Shown in pieces: positions 23,060 through 32,267 of a stretch of DNA of 32,267 nt; the first letter of the stretch is position 1; each line of letters begins with the position of its first letter. The notes under the pieces are model-generated. The model made no database searches. It was not told the DNA's origin and worked only from the letters and a program-made list of their open reading frames with translations. This DNA comes from JBBQRS01 sp038214535. Its GTDB lineage: Bacteria; Chloroflexota; Anaerolineae; CG2-30-64-16. Position numbers and translations under genes: made by a program. The stretch covers positions 1-32,267 of the forward strand of contig JBBQRS010000050.1 in assembly GCA_038214535.1 (NCBI GenBank), given 5' to 3'.

Positions 23060-23089
23060 TTGGCCTACAATGGATACTTATGCTATACT
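23060..23089 (+). promoter_or_regulatory. Promoter of the cytochrome c maturation cluster
   Basis: TTGGCC (23060-23065), an 18-nt spacer and TATACT (23084-23089), with TGC before it. A second perfect TATAAT at 23129-23134 lacks a good -35 box but would start transcription near 23141, closer to the ATG at 23173. Either or both may be used. Confidence 0.5.
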
Positions 23090-23172
23090 CTCAACCATCA
23101 TGACGCGGGCGACGTCAAAAAGATACGGTATAATTCGGTGATTCCGGTATTTTCCTCCCAGAGAGATACTCC

Positions 23173-24144
23173 ATGCGGATATTGAATATTCACGTCCGGC
23201 GGCGCGTGCCTGCGCTGCTGTTTCTATTACTGATCCTCCTGACTACACCGCTTGCCACAGCGGTCGCGCAGACCACCGAACCCATCATCGAGACGGCATC
23301 GCTGCGGCTGTGGCCCGAATATGACGATCCGGGCGTACTGGTCATCTCCGCCGGAACCTTCTCGAATACGACTCCCCTCCCGTTCCAGGCGGCTTTTCCG
23401 ATCTCCGCAGGCGCGCGCAGCATCCAGGCGACGGTCAACGACCCGACCAAAGGGCTGATGAATCGCGAATGGCAAGTGATAGACGGCAAACTGACCTACG
23501 AGTTGGACCTCCCCGATTATCATTACGAATATTACGTAGACCGCCCGCCTTCAGGGAATCAGCGCGAGATTCGTTATACCTTCGAAGCGCCCTATCCGAT
23601 GAAGGCCCTGGAGATCAACGTTCAAGAGCCGGCGCGTGCAACCGACTTTTCGGTCGAGCCGGCCGCTACCGGCTCCTTCGTCGGCGCGGATGGTTTCACC
23701 TATCACACCATCACGAAGAGCGGCCTGGCGCAAGGCGACACGTTCGATGTCGTGATCCGCTATAGCAAGACGGACAACGCGCTTTCGACGGTCGGCGCTG
23801 CGCCGGCTGCCGAGTCTGCCGCGCCGACGTCGGCCCCTGCGCTGCCCGCCGCCGCACCTGTCCCTGCTTCCGGCGGCATCCCAGACTGGTTGGCCTACGT
23901 GTTGATCGGCGCCGGCACGCTTGGCGTGGTCGGCGTGATCGGCTACATCCTGCTGCAACAGCGGAAAGTCACGACGGCGCCAGCACCTGTGCGCTCCAAA
24001 CCGCCCCGGCCCACCGTTCCGGCACAGCCCCGACCACCGGTTGTCGGGGGCGGCGACGCCGGCGTCTTCTGCACCCAGTGTGGCCGCAAGTACGGCGCGG
24101 ATGAGCGTTTTTGTGCGCAATGCGGCGCGCCACGGCGCACGTAA
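23173..24144 (+). CDS. Membrane-anchored exported protein with cytoplasmic zinc ribbon
   Basis: The 323-residue protein has a signal or anchor sequence (about 8-32), an extracytoplasmic beta-rich domain (about 36-200, with ASLRLWPEYDDPGVLVI), a Pro/Ala linker, one membrane helix (238-261) and a C-terminal zinc ribbon with Cys300, Cys303, Cys314 and Cys317 (FCTQCG...FCAQCG). The arrangement puts the zinc ribbon in the cytoplasm and the beta domain outside if the N-terminal segment is cleaved. It directly precedes ccmH, and a second zinc-ribbon protein ends the same cluster, so a role in assembling or regulating cytochrome c maturation is likely (inference). I do not recognise a named family for the outer domain. 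Confidence 0.7.
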   Translation: MRILNIHVRRRVPALLFLLLILLTTPLATAVAQTTEPIIETASLRLWPEYDDPGVLVISAGTFSNTTPLPFQAAFPISAGARSIQATVNDPTKGLMNREWQVIDGKLTYELDLPDYHYEYYVDRPPSGNQREIRYTFEAPYPMKALEINVQEPARATDFSVEPAATGSFVGADGFTYHTITKSGLAQGDTFDVVIRYSKTDNALSTVGAAPAAESAAPTSAPALPAAAPVPASGGIPDWLAYVLIGAGTLGVVGVIGYILLQQRKVTTAPAPVRSKPPRPTVPAQPRPPVVGGGDAGVFCTQCGRKYGADERFCAQCGAPRRT

Positions 24145-24167
24145 AGGCCCATCGGGGCAGTCCAGTG

Positions 24168-24173
24168 TATAAT
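24168..24173 (+). promoter_or_regulatory. Possible -10 box for a leaderless ccmH transcript
   Basis: A perfect TATAAT ends 7 nt before the ccmH ATG (24181). Transcription would begin at or next to the start codon. The ATG has no ribosome binding site, which fits a leaderless mRNA, although the gene could also be read from the upstream promoter. Confidence 0.4.
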
Positions 24174-24180
24174 CAAAGCG

Positions 24181-24672
24181 ATGAACACCATGCGTAAATA
24201 TTCACCTTATTTCATCCTCTTGCTGCTAGCCCTTACCCTTCTGACGGTGGCGCCGGCAGTCGCGCAGACGCCCACTCCCAACGAAGTCAACGCCATCGCC
24301 AGGGAATTATGGTGTCCACTGTGTAACGGCGTGCGCCTGGACAACTGCGAGCTTCAAGCCTGCGTCCAGATGCGCGAGGTCATTGCCGAAAAGCTGGCCG
24401 CCGGTGAGGACAAGCAGGCCATCAAGGCCTACTTCGTCACGCAATACGGCGATGTGGTGTTGGGCGCGCCGTCTGGCGAAGGTTTTAACATTGTCGTCTG
24501 GGTTTTGCCGGTGCTGGTAGGGCTGATCGGGGTGGGCTGGCTGGTCTATTTTGTGACCACCAATCGCAAAGCGCCAGCGCCGCAGCCCACCGCCCCCATT
24601 ACCTCGAAACAAGCGGCCGCCGAAGATGAATACGTCCGGCGCGTCGAAGATGAATTGAAGAAATCCGATTGA
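24181..24672 (+). CDS. ccmH: Cytochrome c maturation protein CcmH (CcmH/CycL/NrfF family)
   Basis: The 163-residue protein has a signal sequence (about 5-29), the redox motif LWCPLCNG with Cys45/Cys48, further cysteines at 56 and 61, the helical KLAAGEDKQAIKAYFVTQYGD region and a membrane helix at about 104-125. CcmH keeps apocytochrome c heme-binding cysteines reduced for ligation outside the membrane. The usual family motif is LRCPVCQ; here the pocket adds a C-x4-C pair. No ribosome site precedes the ATG, and a TATAAT 7 nt upstream suggests leaderless translation; ATG at 24190 is an alternative. It is followed by the thioredoxin gene with a 14-nt gap. Confidence 0.9.
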   Translation: MNTMRKYSPYFILLLLALTLLTVAPAVAQTPTPNEVNAIARELWCPLCNGVRLDNCELQACVQMREVIAEKLAAGEDKQAIKAYFVTQYGDVVLGAPSGEGFNIVVWVLPVLVGLIGVGWLVYFVTTNRKAPAPQPTAPITSKQAAAEDEYVRRVEDELKKSD

Positions 24673-24686
24673 CCGAGAATCATCCC

Positions 24687-25262
24687 ATGACGGAAAATAA
24701 CACAACTCCGACTCAAACCAAGAAAACCCGCTTGCCCGCCTGGGTCTACCTGATGGGCATCGGCGGCATCTCGGTTGCCGCGCTGTTAGCGTTGCTACTG
24801 CTCCGCCCGCCGCAGAAGAGCCTTTGCGAAGGCCCCGCGCCCGACTGGTCGCTCACCCTCTTCGACGATTACCACGGCGGCGTTGAAGGCAACACGGTCA
24901 CCCTGGCCGAGCTGAAAGGCAAACCGGTCGTGCTGAACTTCTGGGCCAGTTGGTGTACGCCCTGCGCGGAGGAAGCTGCGCTGTTAGAAGAAGCCTGGCA
25001 GAAGTATCGGGACCAGGGCGTCGTCTTCGTAGGCATTGATTACCTCGATCAGGAACCGGCGGCGCTGCGCTACCTCGAAAAGTTCGGGGTGACCTACCCG
25101 AACGGCCCCGACCTGGCGAGCGTGATGTCGAAGCGCTATACCATTCGCGGCGTGCCCGAAACCTTCTTCATCAATCGCGCGGGCGAAATCGTGGGCTGCC
25201 GCAAAATCGGCCCGCTGACCCCGAGTGAACTAGATCAACGCATTGCCGAAATCATGAAATGA
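24687..25262 (+). CDS. TlpA/ResA/CcmG-like thioredoxin, membrane-anchored
   Basis: The 191-residue protein has an N-terminal anchor (about 18-40), then a thioredoxin fold with NFWASWCTPC, active-site Cys90 and Cys93, and the cis-proline segment RGVPETFFI. It should pass electrons to CcmH or directly to apocytochrome cysteines outside the membrane. ATG 24687 was preferred; an in-frame TTG at 24669 overlaps the ccmH stop but has no better ribosome site. An extra cysteine pair (Cys47 and the one in VGCRK) lies outside the active site. Second member of the Ccm cluster after ccmH; a promoter for ccmF follows it. Confidence 0.9.
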   Translation: MTENNTTPTQTKKTRLPAWVYLMGIGGISVAALLALLLLRPPQKSLCEGPAPDWSLTLFDDYHGGVEGNTVTLAELKGKPVVLNFWASWCTPCAEEAALLEEAWQKYRDQGVVFVGIDYLDQEPAALRYLEKFGVTYPNGPDLASVMSKRYTIRGVPETFFINRAGEIVGCRKIGPLTPSELDQRIAEIMK

Positions 25263-25320
25263 GCGCGCAACTTCGCTCACAGGAAGCAATTGCGCCCACT
25301 TTCACATAACTTGTGCGTCC

Positions 25321-25349
25321 TTGCATCGTCGCGAGCTTTATGCTACTAT
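25321..25349 (+). promoter_or_regulatory. Promoter of ccmF
   Basis: TTGCAT (25321-25326), a 17-nt spacer and TACTAT (25344-25349), with TGC before it (extended -10). Start near 25356, leader about 80 nt. The 175-nt gap therefore separates two transcription units in the cluster. Confidence 0.55.
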
Positions 25350-25437
25350 AGTTACACAGTTGCGCCTCCCGGCGTCCCTGTTTTGATGCGCCAGCATACT
25401 ATCCGGCGGCTCTTGCCGCATCGCGGAGAGATTCTCA

Positions 25438-27489
25438 ATGACTGACCTGGGCTATATCGCTCTGATTCTTGCCTTGATCGTCGCCATTTACGGCATCTTC
25501 GTTTCGTTGACAGGCGCGTTTCGGCGCGTGCCCGAACTGATATCCAGCGGACGCAACGCCATTTACGTGGTCGGCGCGCTGGTCGCGTTGGCCGCGGGGC
25601 TGGTCTGGTACGCGCTCTTCACCGACCAGTTCCAGCTCCAATACGTCGTGACGCACACGGAACGTAACCTGCCGTTGCTCTATAAGTTCTCGGCTCTGTG
25701 GGGCGGCCAGGCCGGCTCGCTCACCTTCTGGCTGTTGATCCTGTGCGGCTACGCCGTGGCGGCTACATGGTTCTTCCGCGGTCAGGTTCCCAGCATGAAG
25801 CCTTACGTCCATGCCGTGCTCCTGCTGACCATCGCCTTCTTCATCTCCGTGGTGCTCTACGCGGCGAACCCGTTCCTCCGCCTCTGGCGCGACGGCGCGG
25901 GCCAGATCCTCACCACGGTCTTCCAACCGGCCGGCACGATGGCCGTCAACCCGGCGGACGGACAAGGCCTCAACCCGCAGCTTCAGAACTACTGGATGGT
26001 CATTCACCCGGTCGCGCTCTATTTGGGATTCATCGGGATGACCGTGCCCTTCGCGTTCGCCGTGGCGGCGCTGGCGACGGGCCAACTTGGCAACACCTGG
26101 ATCAAATTGATCCGCAAGTGGACCCTCGTCCCGTGGCTCTTCCTGACCCTGGGCGTCCTGTTAGGCTCACAGTGGGCCTACATTGAGCTGGGCTGGGGCG
26201 GCTACTGGGCGTGGGATCCCGTCGAGAACGCCTCGTTCCTGCCGTGGCTGACGGCCACTGCCTTCGTGCATAGCATCATGATCCAGGAGCGGCGGGGGAT
26301 GCTCAAGGTGTGGAACATGGTGCTGATCTTCCTGACCTGGGAACTGACGCTCTTCGGCACCTTCCTCACCCGTAGCGGCGTGGTCGAATCGGTACACTCG
26401 TTCGCCCTCTCCCCCATCGGCCCGATGTTCGCGACCTTCATCATCGGCACGATGGTAGGCTTCTTCGTCCTGCTTGTCTGGCGGCTGCCGCTGCTCAAGA
26501 GCGACAACCAGCTCGACGCAGTACTCTCGCGTGAGACCAGCTTCCTGACGCAGAACGTGCTCTTCGTGGTCATCATGGTTGCCACCCTGCTTGGCACGCT
26601 GTTCCGACCGATTTCCGAATGGGTCACCGGCGACAAGATTTCGCTGAACGCGCCCTACTTCAACCGGGTCAACGGGCCGCTCTTCCTCGTCCTGCTGATC
26701 CTGATGGGCGCGGCCCCGTTGCTGGCGTGGCGCCGCTCGGCCCCCGAGACGCTCAAGAATAACTTCAGCTATCCCCTGCTGGGCGCGCTGATCAGCGTCC
26801 CGGTGATGTTCCTGCTGGGCAATCGCAGCATGGCGGGGTTCGTCGGGTTCTCCGTGCTCGCCTTCGTGTTCACCGGCATCATCCAGGAATACGTGCGCGG
26901 CGTCCGCGCCCGGCAGCACAGCACCGGCGAACCATTGCCCCAGGCGTTAATCAACCTGGTGCGGCGCAATGGTCGGCGCTACGGCGGCTACATCGTACAC
27001 ATCGGTGTGTTGATGATCGCCCTGGGCATCATCGGCAACGAGTTCTTCCAGAGCGAAGGCCAGGCCAACCTTGCCCCCGGCGAGAGCATCGTCGTCGCCG
27101 ACTACACCCTGACCTACGAGCGGCTCGACATGGCCGAAGGCCCCAACTATACCGAGTTCAGCGCCGCCATGCCGCTTGAAAAGAACGGCCGGGCGGCCGG
27201 TGTCATCGTGCCCAAGAAGGTCATCTATAACAAGAACCAGGAACAGCCCATGACTGAGGTCGGGCTGAAACCGGGGCTACTCGAAGATGTCTACGTGGTG
27301 CTGGCCGGGTTCGACAACATGGGCCAGACCGCGAGCTTCAAGGTTTATGTCAACCCGCTGATGTCGTGGATGTGGATCGGCGGCGTGATCATCATCCTGG
27401 GCGTGCTGGTTTCCGCATGGCCGCGCAAAGTACCCACCACCTCGGAGGTGCGGGCGCGTGTGCCGGGCGGGGCACAGCCGATTCAGTAA
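25438..27489 (+). CDS. ccmF: Cytochrome c heme lyase subunit CcmF
   Basis: The 683-residue integral membrane protein has the CcmF hallmarks WGGQAGSLTFW (near residue 88), the tryptophan-rich heme-handling loop WGGYWAWDPVENASFLPWL (near 252-270), TRSGVVESVHSFA, and about 14 hydrophobic segments. It accepts heme from CcmE and, with CcmH, attaches it to apocytochrome c on the outer face. GGAGAG lies 7 nt before the ATG. The last codons (CAG TAA) lie in the left copy of a 12-bp direct repeat that flanks a small hairpin element, so the element sits directly behind the stop. CcmA, B, C and E are not in the window. Confidence 0.95.
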   Translation: MTDLGYIALILALIVAIYGIFVSLTGAFRRVPELISSGRNAIYVVGALVALAAGLVWYALFTDQFQLQYVVTHTERNLPLLYKFSALWGGQAGSLTFWLLILCGYAVAATWFFRGQVPSMKPYVHAVLLLTIAFFISVVLYAANPFLRLWRDGAGQILTTVFQPAGTMAVNPADGQGLNPQLQNYWMVIHPVALYLGFIGMTVPFAFAVAALATGQLGNTWIKLIRKWTLVPWLFLTLGVLLGSQWAYIELGWGGYWAWDPVENASFLPWLTATAFVHSIMIQERRGMLKVWNMVLIFLTWELTLFGTFLTRSGVVESVHSFALSPIGPMFATFIIGTMVGFFVLLVWRLPLLKSDNQLDAVLSRETSFLTQNVLFVVIMVATLLGTLFRPISEWVTGDKISLNAPYFNRVNGPLFLVLLILMGAAPLLAWRRSAPETLKNNFSYPLLGALISVPVMFLLGNRSMAGFVGFSVLAFVFTGIIQEYVRGVRARQHSTGEPLPQALINLVRRNGRRYGGYIVHIGVLMIALGIIGNEFFQSEGQANLAPGESIVVADYTLTYERLDMAEGPNYTEFSAAMPLEKNGRAAGVIVPKKVIYNKNQEQPMTEVGLKPGLLEDVYVVLAGFDNMGQTASFKVYVNPLMSWMWIGGVIIILGVLVSAWPRKVPTTSEVRARVPGGAQPIQ

Positions 27490-27491
27490 GT

Positions 27492-27572
27492 GTCTATCCG
27501 AAAACCTGTAGTTTAGCCCCTTGTGGGCGTCGCGTGACGAGCACAAGGCCCTGGCTACAGAATTCTCGGATA
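27492..27572. mobile_element. MITE-like hairpin element with 12-bp direct repeats (family copy 3)
   Basis: The 81-bp element starts with GTCTATCCGAAAAC and ends with TTCTCGGATA, so its ends are inverted (TATCCGA). It contains the GTAGTTTAGCCCCTTGTGGGCG hairpin shared with 9841-9891 and 18629-18679. It is flanked by identical 12-mers, GATTCAGTAAGT, at 27480-27491 and 27573-27584, the appearance of a target-site duplication. The left 12-mer includes the ccmF stop codon. No coding capacity; it would be moved by an enzyme made elsewhere. The duplication could instead be the remnant of another rearrangement. Confidence 0.65.
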
Positions 27573-27610
27573 GATTCAGTAAGTCTTCGCAAAGAAAGAA
27601 CGTATCGGGC

Positions 27611-28207
27611 ATGATCTTATTTCTGGGCGCGTTGTTGGCCTTAGCGGCGCTGGCCGTGTTGGCCTATCCCATCCTGCGCCGCAATGTGACGCCGAATCAG
27701 GACGCCGCCACGCCAACGGGCGGGACGCTGGGGCTCAAGCCAAATCAGGAGCAACTTGACGAGCTGCTTGCACAGCGGGAATCCGCGGTGCAGGCCTTGC
27801 GCGAACTCAGCTTCGACCGGCAGGTCGGCAAGGTCTCCGACGAAGACTTCGGCGCATTCGAGACCCATCTCAAACTCGCGGCGGCGGGAACTTTCCGCGC
27901 GCTGGATGAATGGGAAGCCGAAGCCGACCGGCAACTTGGCCCCGCCCTCACCCGTGATTACATCATCCGCTTGGAGAACCTGAAGCAGGGGTTGGCGTGT
28001 CCGGCGTGTGGGCGGCGCGCGGGCGCGCATGACCAATTCTGCGCCTTCTGTGGCTCGGCGCTGCCGTCCAAAACGATGCCGGTCGCCCCATCAGCGGCAG
28101 CCACCGCGTGCGCGGGGTGTGGTCGCCTGTCGGAACCCGGCGATCGTTTCTGCGCCGGCTGTGGCCGTCCGCTGCCTCAGCCGGACACCAGTGTGTCAGT
28201 CAACTGA
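27611..28207 (+). CDS. CcmI-like protein with double zinc ribbon
   Basis: The 198-residue protein starts with one membrane helix (about 2-22), followed by LLAQRESAVQALRELSFDRQ and GKVSDEDFGAFE (about 52-84). This helical pair resembles the N-terminal part of CcmI (CycH), which chaperones apocytochrome. The C-terminus has two zinc ribbons: Cys130/133/144/147 and Cys167/170/181/184. Canonical CcmI has a TPR domain there instead, so this is either a shortened CcmI or a distinct lineage form. It follows ccmF after the MITE-like element; the start at 27611 was chosen as the first ATG with a membrane segment, but it has only a weak ribosome site. Confidence 0.7.
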   Translation: MILFLGALLALAALAVLAYPILRRNVTPNQDAATPTGGTLGLKPNQEQLDELLAQRESAVQALRELSFDRQVGKVSDEDFGAFETHLKLAAAGTFRALDEWEAEADRQLGPALTRDYIIRLENLKQGLACPACGRRAGAHDQFCAFCGSALPSKTMPVAPSAAATACAGCGRLSEPGDRFCAGCGRPLPQPDTSVSVN

Positions 28208-28222
28208 GGCGCGCGACGCCCC

Positions 28223-31816
<3,594 letters not shown>

Positions 31817-31817
31817 G

Positions 31818-31887
31818 TAAAGACAGGATTTACAAGATTTACAGGATTGGATAAATAGTCCTGTAAATCTTGTAAATCCTGTCTTTA
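31818..31887. repeat. Perfect 29-bp inverted repeat, ACAGGATTTACAAGATTTAC type
   Basis: Arms 31818-31846 and 31859-31887 are exact reverse complements, with a 12-nt loop. It begins one base after the GlnE-like stop and lies between convergent genes, a likely bidirectional transcription end. AGGATTTACA-type repeats recur in many environmental genomes. Confidence 0.9.
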
Positions 31888-31947
31888 TGATTCTTTCATC
31901 CCAACCCAATCCACGTCCACGCCGGCGCGGCTGCCCAGGCGCTCCAT
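31885..31947 (-). pseudogene. Short frame, possible coding remnant
   Basis: After the antitoxin stop, another frame reads LRIESGALMERLGSRAG followed by VDVDWVGMKES and a TAA supplied by the inverted repeat. From its ATG it is only 20 codons. The codon pattern looks protein-like, and the frame continues open into the end of the antitoxin, so it may be a frameshifted or decayed tail, or chance. Confidence 0.2.
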
Positions 31948-31960
31948 CAGCGCGCCGGAC

Positions 31961-32215
31961 TCAATCCGAAGGTGTCTCTTGAGGCGCGATGGGAGGTGCG
32001 GGTTTCACAGTGGCCCGTGCAAGCGCCATCAAGCCGCGCAAAGCGTCATTTACCGCCTGAGCATTCGGGAAAGCCTGGGCAACCTCAGGATCAAGCAAGA
32101 CAACATTGCTTGCCTCCTTGACTCGCGCCGCGTATTGCCCGCGTTCCAGACGCCCGAAGTCCTCGCGATGATATTCAGGGCGGAGTTCGTCCACTTCGGT
32201 TTTAGCTTTCTTCAT
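31961..32215 (-). CDS. Antitoxin-like protein partnered with BrnT-type toxin
   Basis: The 84-residue protein starts MKKAKTEVDELRPEYHREDF and has RGQYAARVKEASNVVLLDPEVAQAFPNAQAVNDALRGL, a pattern I associate with small antitoxin-like proteins (R-P-E-Y, then a 'L-x-P-D/E-V-A' helix). It overlaps the toxin gene by 14 nt in a different frame, as toxin-antitoxin pairs often do. It differs from classic BrnA, so the type is uncertain. It would neutralise the toxin and autoregulate; its operator would be upstream of the toxin, outside the window. Confidence 0.6.
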   Translation of the reverse strand: MKKAKTEVDELRPEYHREDFGRLERGQYAARVKEASNVVLLDPEVAQAFPNAQAVNDALRGLMALARATVKPAPPIAPQETPSD

Positions 32216-32267
32216 AGATCACTCTTTCGGAGCGCATCGCGGGTCTGGCGCTGATAATCCGAATGCG
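32202..32267 (-). CDS. BrnT-family toxin (DUF497), C-terminal fragment
   Basis: The last 21 residues, RIRIISARPAMRSERVIYEE then S and TAA (32202-32204), match the C-terminal R-I-I-S-A-R-x-A-x-x-x-E-R-x-x-Y-E-E signature of BrnT ribonuclease toxins. The remainder, including the catalytic residues, is outside the window. It precedes and overlaps the antitoxin gene. Confidence 0.7.
   Translation of the reverse strand, partial: RIRIISARPAMRSERVIYEES

Overview
The window looks like a chromosomal segment from a GC-rich bacterium of the Chloroflexota (inference, not proven). The signs are a secreted protein with a Thr/Pro-rich tail ending in YLPMLLR, a cytochrome c maturation cluster with zinc-ribbon accessory proteins, an AspRS of the non-discriminating type, and many intergenic hairpin repeats. 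No 16S rRNA is present, so the placement rests on gene style only. Both ends cut genes: a UROD-family C-terminus at the left and a BrnT-like toxin C-terminus at the right.

Positions 1-6153. After the UROD fragment comes a compact minus-strand operon, read right to left: acyl carrier protein, AMP-forming acyl ligase, glutamine-dependent asparagine-synthase-like amidotransferase, NadE-like ATP pyrophosphatase, and a membrane acyltransferase 3 protein. Overlaps (ATGA, TAATG) and short gaps suggest translational coupling. Together they look like a pathway that loads an acid onto a carrier protein, amidates something and transfers an acyl group at the membrane. The product is unknown.

Positions 6200-9912. 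A secreted SGNH-like protein, a selenocysteine tRNA (selC, anticodon UCA) with its own promoter and terminator-like hairpin, and a PHP-phosphoesterase/AlbA_2 fusion protein with tandem promoters.

Positions 9913-17305. A heat-shock pair (hsp20-lon, coupled by TAATG) runs left. Divergent to it is a plus-strand operon: cyclodeaminase-family protein, multi-pass membrane protein (possible GT-C enzyme) and L-lysine 6-transaminase, closed by a long inverted repeat.

Positions 17306-22782. A metallo-beta-lactamase-fold hydrolase, a probable 6S RNA located directly downstream of aspS and in the same orientation, aspS itself, a divergent NAD-dependent sugar epimerase, and a LysM/L,D-transpeptidase with a clear terminator and promoter.

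Positions 23060-28207. A cytochrome c maturation cluster: zinc-ribbon membrane protein, CcmH, CcmG/ResA-like thioredoxin, CcmF and a CcmI-like protein with two zinc ribbons. A small hairpin element flanked by a 12-bp direct repeat sits exactly at the ccmF stop codon.

Positions 28223-32267. A 1197-residue GlnE-like protein with two GlnD-type ACT regions between its two nucleotidyltransferase halves and a near-perfect internal ribosome binding site at the junction. Then a 29-bp perfect inverted repeat and a BrnT-type toxin/antitoxin pair, cut by the window end.

A recurring theme is short palindromic intergenic repeats (at least six families), several of which supply or touch the stop codon of the adjacent gene.
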